A DNA stretch of 64,000 bases from Stieleria neptunia (GTDB taxonomy: Bacteria; Planctomycetota; Planctomycetia; Pirellulales; Pirellulaceae): the NCBI RefSeq assembly GCF_007754155.1, contig NZ_CP037423.1, forward strand, positions 8,862,938-8,926,937, read 5' to 3'. The notes beneath the pieces were generated by a model. The model did no database searches and was not told the DNA's origin. It was given only the letters and a program-made list of their open reading frames with translations. The translations under genes were made by a program, and so were the position numbers. Positions 37,410-46,447 of the stretch are shown here, piece by piece (within the stretch, counting starts at the first letter, position 1; the number at the start of each line of letters is the position of its first letter).

Positions 37410-39656
37410 ATGACGCTGACGCCGCTTCGTGACCGCCGATCGCAAAGCTCCGCGAATTCACCGATCGGTTTGCGCAAACGCCCGGATCTGGTGTTCGTTC
37501 AAACCAATCACAAACACGATTCCGCGGTCGTCGTCAAAGACCCGATCGCGATGAAGTATCACCGCATGCGCGACGACGAGTGGTTCGTGCTGGATCGTCT
37601 GCGTCCAGACGTCTCGCTCGAATCCCTGCGTGACCAGTACGAGGCACGCTACCGCCCGGCCAAACTCTCGCTGTCACAATTAAACGATCTGCTGTTTCGT
37701 TTTCACCGACTGGGGTTGACCCTCTCGGACAGGGCAGGGCAGGGCGATCGGTTGTTGGAGAAACGACAGTCCGATCGACGACGACGCATCACCCAACAAT
37801 TCTCGAGCATTCTGTTCTTGCGGTTCCCGGGGGTCGACCCCGAACCGCTGCTCAGGCGTTTGTATCCACTGGTCCGGCCGCTGCTGGGCGCCGCGGGCGT
37901 GGCGGCGATGTCGCTCCTGGCGGTCGCGGCGATCGTGACGTTGGCTTCCAACTGGGATCGTTTCGCGGCCGAGTTCCCGGCGATGCAACAGTGGTTTCAA
38001 CTGCGCTGCGTTTTCACCCTGGCCGCCGTCCTGGGTGTCACCAAGGTGCTGCACGAACTCGGGCACGCGTTGGTCTGTAAACATTTCGGCGGGGAGTGCC
38101 ATCAGATCGGCCCGATGCTGCTGGTGTTCACCCCGGCGCTCTATTGCGACACGTCGGATTCATGGATGTTGCCGAACCGTTTCGCCCGCGCCGCGGTCGG
38201 ACTGGCCGGCATCGGCACCGAAGTTCTACTGGCATCGATCGCGACACTCCTGTGGGCATCCACGGGGCCGACGCTGATTCATTCGCTGGCCATGAATGTG
38301 ATGGTCGTTTGCAGCGTCAGCACGGTCTTGTTCAACGCCAATCCGCTGCTGCGTTACGACGGTTATTATGTCTTGTCCGACCTGTGCGATGTGCCCAACC
38401 TGGGCCAGAAGTCGCGTGAATTGACGTCGCGACTGGCTGCAAGCCTGGCGTTCGGCGTCGCGGCGACCGATGAAGAACCGATCGGCCGCCGAGAACGGTT
38501 TTGGTTGGTCGTCTACGCCGTGATGGCGACCGTGTATCGCTGGGCACTCACGCTGCTGATCTTGTGGTTTCTGATGTTGATGCTGCGTCCCTACCGGTTG
38601 GAATCGCTCGGCATCGTGTTGTGCATCGTCGCCGCCGGCGGGTTGCTCGTTTCCAGCTTCCGTGGGCCCTTTTCGTTTCTCCGCCATCCTGGCAAAAGGA
38701 GACAGATTCGCATGAACCGATTGATCCGTTCCGGTTTGGTGATCGCGACACTGCTGGTCATCGCAAGCATTCCGTTTCCGTCCGGCGAATCGGCCGACGG
38801 CCGCGTCGTGCCCCGCGACGAGACACCGATCTACATTGCCACCGGAGGTCATCTGGATGACCTGGCCGTCTCGGCCGGCATGTCTGTGGACGAAGGTGAT
38901 CTGATCGCGACGCTGTCCAACGCCGAAGTTGTCCATCAATTTTCAAAAACCGAAGCGAGGGTGAAGTCCCAACGCGAATTGGTCCAGACGTTGAAATCCA
39001 GCCGCTTACAACTTGCCGATGCCGCCAATGAATTGCCGGTCGCCGAATCCGTGCTCGTCGAATTGGAACAGCAACTCGAAACACATCGACGACGGCGTGA
39101 GGCGTTGAAGATCCGCTCGCCGTCGACGGGACGTTTGATCGCACCGCCACGGCGTTCACCGACGACGGAACCCACCGCGGGCCAAGCGACCGATCTGACG
39201 CTGACCCGATGGAGCGGCGATCCGACGGAGCCCCGAAACCGCGGTTGTTTTGTCGAACCCGGCACCGAATTGTTCACCGTGATCGGCGATGACCACTGGG
39301 ATGCCGAACTGGTCGTCTCCGCATCCCAGGTCCAACGCATCAAGGTCTCAAACGAGGTCAAATTAGTCTTGGAATCCGATCCCGCGCACCCGCTGACCGG
39401 TACTGTCGCCGAGATCTCATCGAAACAATGGACCGTCGACGACAACCGACAACGACGCGACGATGAACAGGCGACGCGGATGGAGACGCCGACTGAAACG
39501 TCTTACGTCGTCCGCGTGGAACTCGACACGACCGACGCCATCGCCAAAGACGCATTGCGAACCGGATCCGATGTCTCGGCCAGGATCACCGCCGAACCGA
39601 TTTCCGTCCTTGGCAGAACCGTTCGATTTCTGAATCGGTTGCTGCGGTTCCGGTAA
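37410..39656 (+). CDS. M50 (site-2-type) zinc metalloprotease fused to HlyD-like adaptor
   Basis: 748 residues. Residues ~30-110 are soluble (VVVKDPIAMKYHRMRDDEWF). The M50 core has TKVLHELGHALVCKHFGG with HExxH at 215-219 and a second motif LLRYDGYYVLSD with Asp317, embedded in about eight hydrophobic segments. After residue ~460 come a lipoyl-like hairpin (YIATGGHLDDLAVSAGMSVDEGDLI), a coiled coil (~505-570) and a beta-barrel end. It resembles the putative peptide zinc metalloproteases found in peptide-export clusters. No ABC ATPase or precursor peptide is obvious beside it. ATG 37410 is 10 bp after the previous stop. Confidence 0.88.
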   Translation: MTLTPLRDRRSQSSANSPIGLRKRPDLVFVQTNHKHDSAVVVKDPIAMKYHRMRDDEWFVLDRLRPDVSLESLRDQYEARYRPAKLSLSQLNDLLFRFHRLGLTLSDRAGQGDRLLEKRQSDRRRRITQQFSSILFLRFPGVDPEPLLRRLYPLVRPLLGAAGVAAMSLLAVAAIVTLASNWDRFAAEFPAMQQWFQLRCVFTLAAVLGVTKVLHELGHALVCKHFGGECHQIGPMLLVFTPALYCDTSDSWMLPNRFARAAVGLAGIGTEVLLASIATLLWASTGPTLIHSLAMNVMVVCSVSTVLFNANPLLRYDGYYVLSDLCDVPNLGQKSRELTSRLAASLAFGVAATDEEPIGRRERFWLVVYAVMATVYRWALTLLILWFLMLMLRPYRLESLGIVLCIVAAGGLLVSSFRGPFSFLRHPGKRRQIRMNRLIRSGLVIATLLVIASIPFPSGESADGRVVPRDETPIYIATGGHLDDLAVSAGMSVDEGDLIATLSNAEVVHQFSKTEARVKSQRELVQTLKSSRLQLADAANELPVAESVLVELEQQLETHRRRREALKIRSPSTGRLIAPPRRSPTTEPTAGQATDLTLTRWSGDPTEPRNRGCFVEPGTELFTVIGDDHWDAELVVSASQVQRIKVSNEVKLVLESDPAHPLTGTVAEISSKQWTVDDNRQRRDDEQATRMETPTETSYVVRVELDTTDAIAKDALRTGSDVSARITAEPISVLGRTVRFLNRLLRFR

Positions 39657-39731
39657 GACGCCGGCTTGGGAAAGGAGTGACCCGATTCGAAGGGGGCAGG
39701 CCGTGACGCGTCCCGTTGGCATTGACTCGGC

Positions 39732-42044
39732 TCAGTCCGTGAAGATCGGACCGAGGTTGATCAACTGGGTTTCGCCGTTGGAATCCTCCACGCCATCGTT
39801 GTCGGTGACGATCAGAGCGTTGCCGGTCGGCAAGACCGTCAGCCCCTCGACTTTTTCGATGATCGCTCCGCCGGGTGCCAGCAGATCGGGGATCAGGTCA
39901 CGGACAAGCCGCTTATGGACGACGGGGAACGCGGGTGCGTCGGCTTCGGGAAGCGGTTGCAGACCGCGGATCGAGAACTGATAGATGCGTTTGATCCGCG
40001 CGTCGCTGCCGGCTTGATTGTCGCGTTCGACCACGGCGAAGGTCTCGTCGTCCAGGCTGACGATTTCCGAAAGACCGACCCAGCCGCCCAGGGGCGAGGT
40101 CGGCAAATCGATCGGATAGTAGAAGAACGCCCACGAGTCTGTGGCGGGGTCGTATTGGCCGATTCGCACCCTGTCGTCCGGGTCACCGGCCCATTCGCGT
40201 TGAAACGCGACGTAGACCAATTCGTCGCCGTCGATCGCCGATCCGGTCGTCGTGACACCTTCCAACCCGAATCGAACTTGCTTGGAGGTCGTTTCCAAGG
40301 GCAGGGTGATGGTGTCCAGGATCGTTCCATCGGCGGCGACCTTGAGCAACAGATTGGGTGTCGCGAACGGGTTACCGGGATCGCCGACCGTTCCGGCGCC
40401 TTCCGACGCGACCCAGAATCCACCACCCTCGCGAACCGCGAGACCTTCGAGATCGAGATCGACGGGCGATCCATCGAGGGTCAAGACGATTTCGTCGGTG
40501 ATCGTGGGCAGCGTCTGACTCAGATCGACACGGAACAATCGGCTGTTGGTGTAGTAGCTGTCGTGTGCGGTAAACAACTGCGATGCGTCGGTCGGATCCG
40601 CTGCCAGCGCGGACAGTGCCCCCCATGGAATCGGTGAACCGTCGTTTCGGTTTTCCGACACGATCGTCGGATAGGTCGGCGCGTCCTTGCCCAAACGATA
40701 GATCGAAATGCTTGATCGGAATTTGTCACCGCGAGAATCGTCTTCGGCGGCCGCCACAAACAACCCTCGCTGCGGGATCGCGTGCAGGCCTTCCGGTGCG
40801 ACGCCGGTCGGCAGGACTTGTTTCAGTCCGCCGCGGAGATCGTACACCAAAACGACACTGGAGCGTTCCGAACCGACGAACAGCAGGTCGCGACCGCTGT
40901 AGCGACCGAATTCGACATTCTCCGGCTCGTTGCCTTTGTTTTCCGAGCGACTTTCGGGGTAGTGTCCCAACCGGGTCACCATGTGTTCGATGGTATTGCC
41001 GGCGTTGTAGAGGTCGACGCCGTTTTCCAGAAACAACGTGAAGCCTCGGCTGCCGCCATCCAAGTCACCTTCATCGGCAGTCGCAAAAACATCGTCGTCG
41101 ATCCAGACCACTCCATCGGGTTCGCGGGGAACGTCACTCAGCGATGCGTTCGGTTCGATCAGATCGTTTTCCAGCGTGTCGATCTGATCCAGATGGTCGA
41201 CCGTTCCGGCTGAAAAATCATCGACAATTCTGCCGCGTTTCAGATCGATGATCACAATGTGATTGTTTTCCTGAAGCGTGACGACGGCTTGGTTCTTGCG
41301 GTTGATGTCGACGAATTCCGGTTCCGGATCATCTGGGAACTGATCTGGAATACCGACCAAGTCGACGGTGCGGGTGGTCCATTTTCTTGGCGGACCTTTT
41401 AAATCGACGATGACAACAAATCCCGGCGGTGCTTGGGGCGGGCGACCGTCACCCAAGTCTTCGTCGCGTTCGTTTTCGATGGCGATGGCTGCGTACTTGC
41501 CGTCGGGGCTGACCGAGACCGCGTCGGGTTGTCCGCCCAAATCGAGCGTTGCGACGATGGTTCGCGTGCGAACATCGATGACTTGCAACAACCCCGAGGG
41601 ATTGACGTAGTCGACGCTCGTGTTGACCGCGGCCAAGGCGTAACGCTTCGTGACCGCGACCGAGGTCGGTTCACCGCCGACGGCGACAATGCCATCGGCG
41701 ATCGGATCGGCCGGATCGGCGATGTCAACAAATCCGATGTTTTCGGTTTGGCTGTCGGTGTAAACCAACGTCTTGCCGTTCGGTGTGCTGGTCACGATCT
41801 CCGCAACCGTTTCCGACTCCACGTCGGTGTTCAAGAACACGGGGAACGTTGCCACACGCTGAAAGAAGCGTTCGGGTTGATGGTGGTGTGGCGTCGATCG
41901 ACCACGCCGCGATGAATCACGACGCTCGTCATCATCAGCGGCAACCTGTCCGGCACCGGCCGCCGCCAAACCCGCTGTCAGCATCAAGCCGGCGACCGCA
42001 CTGCGGGACGATCGCAAAGAAAACACAAGGGAATCAGTCTTCAT
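39732..42044 (-). CDS. Secreted esterase-like protein of the phytase-like family
   Basis: 770 residues from ATG 42044 with GGAG upstream. Signal peptide SRSAVAGLMLTAGLAAAGAG..AAD, then an Arg/His-rich stretch (RRDSSRRGRSTPHHHQPERF). The N-terminal half is a YVTN-type beta-propeller (QTENIGFVDIADPADPIADG, GGQPDAVSVSPDGKYAAIAI). The C-terminal ~300 residues match the esterase-like/phytase-like domain (SPVDLDLEGLAVREGGGFWV, GLEGVTTTG, EKVEGLTVLPTGNALIVTDN). Exported, possibly acting on phosphate esters; the substrate is not readable. Convergent with the M50 gene. Confidence 0.84.
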   Translation of the reverse strand: MKTDSLVFSLRSSRSAVAGLMLTAGLAAAGAGQVAADDDERRDSSRRGRSTPHHHQPERFFQRVATFPVFLNTDVESETVAEIVTSTPNGKTLVYTDSQTENIGFVDIADPADPIADGIVAVGGEPTSVAVTKRYALAAVNTSVDYVNPSGLLQVIDVRTRTIVATLDLGGQPDAVSVSPDGKYAAIAIENERDEDLGDGRPPQAPPGFVVIVDLKGPPRKWTTRTVDLVGIPDQFPDDPEPEFVDINRKNQAVVTLQENNHIVIIDLKRGRIVDDFSAGTVDHLDQIDTLENDLIEPNASLSDVPREPDGVVWIDDDVFATADEGDLDGGSRGFTLFLENGVDLYNAGNTIEHMVTRLGHYPESRSENKGNEPENVEFGRYSGRDLLFVGSERSSVVLVYDLRGGLKQVLPTGVAPEGLHAIPQRGLFVAAAEDDSRGDKFRSSISIYRLGKDAPTYPTIVSENRNDGSPIPWGALSALAADPTDASQLFTAHDSYYTNSRLFRVDLSQTLPTITDEIVLTLDGSPVDLDLEGLAVREGGGFWVASEGAGTVGDPGNPFATPNLLLKVAADGTILDTITLPLETTSKQVRFGLEGVTTTGSAIDGDELVYVAFQREWAGDPDDRVRIGQYDPATDSWAFFYYPIDLPTSPLGGWVGLSEIVSLDDETFAVVERDNQAGSDARIKRIYQFSIRGLQPLPEADAPAFPVVHKRLVRDLIPDLLAPGGAIIEKVEGLTVLPTGNALIVTDNDGVEDSNGETQLINLGPIFTD

Positions 42045-42244
42045 CAAGTGAGCTCCGTCAACATGAGATTCCATGGGGAATAGATGCACGCCATCCACCA
42101 GATGGAGCGAACCGGCGGGCACCAAAAAGAAAGAGGCGGAAGTCTGCCACGCCGACGTTAAGATCAAATGGGGCTCGCGTGAATTCTCTCAGTAGCTTCG
42201 CGCGGCGACCGAGCCCGATTGTCCAAGGCTTCTCGGGCCTGCGG

Positions 42245-42323
42245 AAAAAGGGTCAGGAGCCAATTTGGAAGAATAGGCAAACAGCATCCACCCATTTTAC
42301 CAAATCGGCTCCTGACCCTTTTT
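42245..42323. repeat. AAAAAGGGTCAGGAGCC inverted-repeat element
   Basis: AAAAAGGGTCAGGAGCCAATTTGG at the left and CCAAATCGGCTCCTGACCCTTTTT at the right form a near-perfect ~24-bp stem around a ~28-nt A/C-rich loop. The same AAAAGGGTCAGGAGCC hairpin type is scattered through many unrelated bacterial genomes and is thought to be moved by REP-associated Y1 transposases in trans. It lies within a 305-bp gap (42045-42349) downstream of the GDPD operon and could also act as a terminator. Confidence 0.85.
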
Positions 42324-42349
42324 CACCTGTCGCTGTTTTGAAAGGCCGC

Positions 42350-43312
42350 CTACCGCTTGGCCGAATCCGACAACAGCTGAAGGACTTGATCGGGATGGTC
42401 GCAGAACAGACCGTCGACCTCTGCTTGTCGGAGCGTGTCGATCAATTGCTGCAGCGTCGCACAACCGGCCGGCAAGTCGTCCGCCCGCACCGTCCACGGA
42501 TGGACCGCCAAACCGAACCGGTGCGCCTCGGCCACCAGATCGGTCACGTTCGCCGCCCGGGAATCATCCCAGCGAACGACCGAGTTTAGGTTGGGACCGA
42601 TGCCATCGACGACCTTCGCCAAATCGGCCAGCCCCTCAGGCGTCTTCATCCGGCTGTAATCGGTGCCCGATCGGGCGTCGTGACCGTCACCGACCAGCTG
42701 AATCAATCGTCCCTGATAAGACAACTCCTCGCGGATCCGACGGACTTCGAATTCATCGAAGCACTGCAAGAAACACAGATCGCTCTTCTTTCGATAACCG
42801 AATCGGTCCAACGATTGGAGCACGATGCTGGTCAAATCACAGCCTTCCTCGCGGTGCCAGGCCGGTTGCTTGATCTCGGGATAGATGCCCACCTGGCGGC
42901 CGGTCGTTCGGTTCAGGTTTTGGATAAAACGAATCTCTTCATCCAACGTGCAGATCCGAAACCCGCCGGCGCCGCCGGAATAGCGTCCCGAAAAAACATT
43001 CCGCCCGTTGCGGTGATCAAACCGCTCCAGGACCTCCAACGTTTTCAGTTCGGCGAGGGTGAAATCGATCGCGTAATAGCGACCGTCCGGACGACTGCGC
43101 CCATGAAATCGTCGCGCGACGTTGGTCACCGTGTCCAGATGAATGTCATGCAGCACGACCGGATGATGGTCCTTGGTCGCAACCACGTCCTGTTCCAAAT
43201 AATCCGCGCCCATCGCATGGGCGATTCCCTTTGCCACCAGCGTATGCTCAGGCACATAGCCGCTTGCGCCGCGGTGCGCGATCACGATCGGCCCTGATAC
43301 GGGGGCGGTCAC
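42350..43312 (-). CDS. Glycerophosphodiester phosphodiesterase
   Basis: 320 residues, GTG start at 43312 overlapping the PIG-L stop (GTGA). TIM-barrel GDPD motifs: VIAHRGASGYVPEHT (catalytic His/Arg), DYLEQDVVATKDHHPVVLHDIHLD (metal-binding Glu/Asp, second catalytic His), IYPEIKQPAWH, FGLAVHPWTVR and the final VDGLFCDHPDQ. Hydrolyses glycerophosphodiesters to glycerol-3-phosphate and an alcohol. No signal peptide is visible, unlike periplasmic GlpQ. Last gene of a four-gene operon. Confidence 0.92.
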   Translation of the reverse strand: MTAPVSGPIVIAHRGASGYVPEHTLVAKGIAHAMGADYLEQDVVATKDHHPVVLHDIHLDTVTNVARRFHGRSRPDGRYYAIDFTLAELKTLEVLERFDHRNGRNVFSGRYSGGAGGFRICTLDEEIRFIQNLNRTTGRQVGIYPEIKQPAWHREEGCDLTSIVLQSLDRFGYRKKSDLCFLQCFDEFEVRRIREELSYQGRLIQLVGDGHDARSGTDYSRMKTPEGLADLAKVVDGIGPNLNSVVRWDDSRAANVTDLVAEAHRFGLAVHPWTVRADDLPAGCATLQQLIDTLRQAEVDGLFCDHPDQVLQLLSDSAKR

Positions 43313-44082
43313 GGCGCATCCGCCTCGACGATGATGTCGGCCAAACTGCTTCGCAACGGATCATCATCGGGTCCGCAGAATCCCCAGTGAAGGTGTTTCC
43401 GCCAACCCTCGGCGTACTCGAATTTACCGCTCATCTTTCCTGTTTCGGCGTTGATGTCACGCATCGTCTGCAGGTAACTGTCCATCCCCTGGCTTTCATC
43501 CAACCATTCCTTCTGGCTGGCATGGCAACCGAGCAACTCGACTTTCTTGTCGATCAAATCGGAATGGTCGACATAAAAATGCGGGATCACCAATTCGCCA
43601 AGCGGGGTCCGATTCCCGACCGGCTGGCAGTGATACACCGTGACCGGTTCATAAAACGACGGGACCGGCGGGTCGCTGACCAGATTGGGCATGCCATGCG
43701 AAAACGCGGCACTGACGGCCAGACGACAAGCGATCTCGTGATCCTCCATGTAGTCCGAGGGCGAATGGGTCAGCACCACCGAGGGCTTGGCTGTCCGCAC
43801 GATCGCCGTGACTTTGGCCAGATTCTCAAAGCTGTAGGACGCAGCCATGTCGGGATAGATCGGATCATAAAACGTCGCCCCCATCTTCTCGCACGCATGC
43901 TTGGCCTCCGCCAACCGCGTCTTCGCACACGCTTCACGGTCCATCGTCGTGCTGCCACGCGAACCGTCACAGAGGTTGACGTAGTGTAGATCCCAGCCGC
44001 GCCGCGCGAGCTGTAACATCGTGCCGACCATCAGATATTCGATATCGTCTGGGTGGGCGGCAATCGCAAGAACCGAAGGCAT
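43309..44082 (-). CDS. PIG-L family LmbE-like deacetylase
   Basis: 257 residues. ATG 44082 has an ideal AAGGAGA five bases upstream. The zinc-binding AHPDD (residues ~9-13) and the later DHEIACRLAV (HxxAxR-type, with SPSDYMEDHE) mark the N-acetylglucosaminyl-phosphatidylinositol/LmbE deacetylase fold; LCDGSRGS follows the first strand as usual. These zinc enzymes remove acetyl groups from GlcNAc-linked metabolites or surface glycans. Substrate unknown here. Confidence 0.9.
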   Translation of the reverse strand: MPSVLAIAAHPDDIEYLMVGTMLQLARRGWDLHYVNLCDGSRGSTTMDREACAKTRLAEAKHACEKMGATFYDPIYPDMAASYSFENLAKVTAIVRTAKPSVVLTHSPSDYMEDHEIACRLAVSAAFSHGMPNLVSDPPVPSFYEPVTVYHCQPVGNRTPLGELVIPHFYVDHSDLIDKKVELLGCHASQKEWLDESQGMDSYLQTMRDINAETGKMSGKFEYAEGWRKHLHWGFCGPDDDPLRSSLADIIVEADAP

Positions 44083-44174
44083 CAAAATCTCCTTTCAAGG
44101 TCGCCGGACTCGGGAACCAAACCACAGCCCCGTTCCAGGCAGTCACCCATGTTCATCGTTGTCAATCGTCGCTG

Positions 44175-44567
44175 TCAATCATCGCCGCCGAATAAATTGC
44201 CGAGGGATCGATCAAATTGCCCTCGGGTCACGACAACGGGAATCCCCGCCTGCTTGGCCTTGTCCAACCGGGCAACTTGAACATGCGGCCCATACGCCAA
44301 CACCTTCGCGCCCGGACAGACCTGACGACACCGATCCATCAATCCCTCGACGACACCACTTCGCGTCGCCAGGTCGACGATCACGTAGCCGATGTCACCG
44401 CGGTCGGGCAGCGACGCGGCCAGTTGAAACTCCAACCCCTCGGCCTCGGCGGCGGCGCGGACCCGCGACGCAAACATCAGGTCACCGGAGAGAAAGACGA
44501 CGGCGGGCGCGCCGGCTGGATCGCCGGTCGGGTTCACGGATGCTTGGTCCTCGCGCGTTTCGCTCAC
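44175..44567 (-). CDS. Receiver-like small protein
   Basis: 130 residues from GTG 44567, overlapping the isomerase stop (GTGA). After ~20 residues, AVVFLSGDLMFASRVRAAAE, then IGYVIVDLATRSG, AKVLAYGPHVQVARLDKAKQ and GIPVVVTRGQF follow the alpha/beta order of a response-regulator receiver. VDLATRS occupies the place of the phosphoacceptor strand, but there is no DNA-binding domain. The acidic pocket looks incomplete, so phosphorylation is uncertain. It may be a stand-alone pseudo-receiver. Confidence 0.65.
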   Translation of the reverse strand: MSETREDQASVNPTGDPAGAPAVVFLSGDLMFASRVRAAAEAEGLEFQLAASLPDRGDIGYVIVDLATRSGVVEGLMDRCRQVCPGAKVLAYGPHVQVARLDKAKQAGIPVVVTRGQFDRSLGNLFGGDD

Positions 44568-45409
44568 TGGCGTTTTTCCATTTCCGATTTCATGAACGCC
44601 AGCCCCTCGGTGGCCAGTGTCATTTCATCAGAAAACATCTTCCGCCAGATCTTCGTGGCCGCCGCGATTTCGGGAAGCGCCAATCCGAACGCTTCGATCA
44701 CCAGCCAACCGTCGTAGCCGCTCTTGGCGATGGCGTCGAAGTTCTCCTGCCAATTGACGCCACCCTTGCCGGGGGTGCTGCGATCGTTTTCGCTGATGTG
44801 GATGTGATACAGTTTGTCGCCGCCGGCCAGGACCGCGTCGGTCACGCTTTTTTCTTCGATGTTGCTGTGGAAGGTGTCGTACATCATGCCGCAAGCCGGA
44901 TGATCGACCTCACGCACAAACCGCGCCGAATCGGCGTGGCAATTGAGCAGATAGCACTCGAATCGGTTCAACGCTTCGACGCCCAGACGCACGCCGACTT
45001 GGCCGGCGTGTTCGGCGACTTGCCGCATGCTGTCGACGCCCCATTTCCATTCGTCGTCGGTCGGGCCGGCACCGCTGAACAGCCCGATCGCCGAATGATA
45101 GGGGCCGACAAGCGTCTCGACGCCAGCGGCGGCACACAGATCCAGCGTCCGCTTCGTTAACTCGATCCCCTTTTGACGCACCGCGGCGTCGGGAGAAATC
45201 GGATTGTCTTCCTCGCCGCGAATCGTCACGCCGGTGCGCCCCAGCCCCAGTGAATCGAGCTGCTTGCCGATCGCGGCGTAATCCAGATCCAAATTAAAAA
45301 TTGGCAATTCCACGCCGTCGAAACCGGCTGCCTTCAGTTTTTCACACACCGGGTACATCGCTTCGGTGACTTCGCCGCTCCACAGCAGCAGGTTCATGCC
45401 GTACTTCAT
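44564..45409 (-). CDS. Sugar phosphate isomerase/epimerase (AP-endonuclease-2-like TIM barrel)
   Basis: 281 residues. Strands and metal ligands of the ketose 3-epimerase type: AGFDGVELPIFN, GVRLGVEALNRFECYLLN (Glu), GMMYDTFHSNIEE (Asp/His), LYHIHISENDRSTPG (His) and WLVIEAFG (Glu). The pattern is closest to D-psicose/D-tagatose 3-epimerases. First gene of the operon with the receiver-like, PIG-L and GDPD genes, perhaps for breakdown of a glycosylated or phospho-sugar compound. ATG 45409. Confidence 0.88.
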   Translation of the reverse strand: MKYGMNLLLWSGEVTEAMYPVCEKLKAAGFDGVELPIFNLDLDYAAIGKQLDSLGLGRTGVTIRGEEDNPISPDAAVRQKGIELTKRTLDLCAAAGVETLVGPYHSAIGLFSGAGPTDDEWKWGVDSMRQVAEHAGQVGVRLGVEALNRFECYLLNCHADSARFVREVDHPACGMMYDTFHSNIEEKSVTDAVLAGGDKLYHIHISENDRSTPGKGGVNWQENFDAIAKSGYDGWLVIEAFGLALPEIAAATKIWRKMFSDEMTLATEGLAFMKSEMEKRQ

Positions 45410-45421
45410 TGATCGTTCATC

Positions 45422-46099
45422 CTAGGGAAGGGGTGGAAAAAGAGTCGATCCGTCGGGCGGAGTCAGGAATCGAACACGCCGGAATTCTACCAACTCGCTG
45501 GCTTCTTGGAGCCAGGGCAAAACCGAATCCGGCAATTCGGCCAAACCGACACGGCGCATCACCTGATTGAGCCGCATCAACAACTGGGTGTGATCCACGT
45601 AGTCGTACAAAAACCGGGCTTCGGCGTAGCGACGAATCGCGTCGGCCAATCGGTCGGTCGGTTTCCCGGTGATCTGATTGACGCACCGCTGGATCAATTC
45701 GGGCGACGTGTCATCGACCAATCGATAGTACCGCTCGATCAGCTCGGGTCGATCCCGAATCCACAAGGCATCCAACAAGATCTCGATCAGAATGTGCCCG
45801 ACGAACATCGGGCGAAATCCGCGATCACCGGGCAACAAATCGCGCAGCCCCACGGCCAGTTGCAAATTGGACTCGACGAACGCCGACGTGTTGTGAAACC
45901 AACGATCGTCACGAATGTGATGCAAAATCCCGGTCGCGACGTCCCGCACCGCACCGTCGTCGGAATCAAGTGCCGCCGTCGCCATCCGCTCGCGGGCGCG
46001 AATTTTGCGGTCCACCACGCTCAAAAAATCCGGCACGCCCGTGCAGACCGCCACCAGCGGGTGGTCCAGATACGGTATCGCGTGGGAGAGAAAATTCAT
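45422..46099 (-). CDS. Hypothetical protein resembling ACP phosphodiesterase
   Basis: 225 residues from ATG 46099. The opening MNFLSHAIPYLDHPLVAVCTG and the following GVPDFLSVV resemble the start of AcpH-type acyl-carrier-protein phosphodiesterases (MNFLAH..GN..ADFV), and ILHHIRDDRWFHNT keeps the His/Asp cluster of that all-helical HD-like family. FVGHILIEILLDALWI fits a later helix. The resemblance is by motif only. It lies 12 bp upstream of the sugar isomerase and could belong to its operon. Confidence 0.6.
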   Translation of the reverse strand: MNFLSHAIPYLDHPLVAVCTGVPDFLSVVDRKIRARERMATAALDSDDGAVRDVATGILHHIRDDRWFHNTSAFVESNLQLAVGLRDLLPGDRGFRPMFVGHILIEILLDALWIRDRPELIERYYRLVDDTSPELIQRCVNQITGKPTDRLADAIRRYAEARFLYDYVDHTQLLMRLNQVMRRVGLAELPDSVLPWLQEASELVEFRRVRFLTPPDGSTLFPPLP

Positions 46100-46149
46100 G
46101 CGGGGCAGGGTGGAGCGGGGACGACTCGGGGTCAATGGGTAGGAAAAAC

Positions 46150-46447
46150 ACGCTACTGAGTTCGAGTATCGCTGTCATCGTACTCGGACTCAACATAGTG
46201 GTACTCGTACTGCTACTTGACCTCGTTGACGAAGCTCTGGGATCGAGTACGAGTACCCGCGAAACGCCTGAGTACGAGTACGATCAGTAACAGCTGGCAA
46301 ACCAGCTTGATTTCACGTCAAAGTGGCGCTGTTCAGCGAAGGATCGAACGGAAAAAAAGTGCGGATCCTGCGAGCGGGATAGGCTTCCAGCCTGTCATTC
46401 CAGCGTCGACAGGCTGGAAGCCTATCCCACTTATTTTCCGTGCGTTG
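46150..46447. repeat. Intergenic inverted repeats
   Basis: Two structures. GGTACTCGTAC (46200-46210) and GTACGAGTACC (46247-46257) form an 11-bp stem inside a GAGTACGAGTAC-rich stretch. A perfect 21-bp stem at 46376-46396 and 46408-46428 (arms GGGATAGGCTTCCAGCCTGT and complement, 11-nt loop) follows; a diverged copy lies at 58084-58137. No gene supported in the 348-bp gap 46100-46447. Confidence 0.8.
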
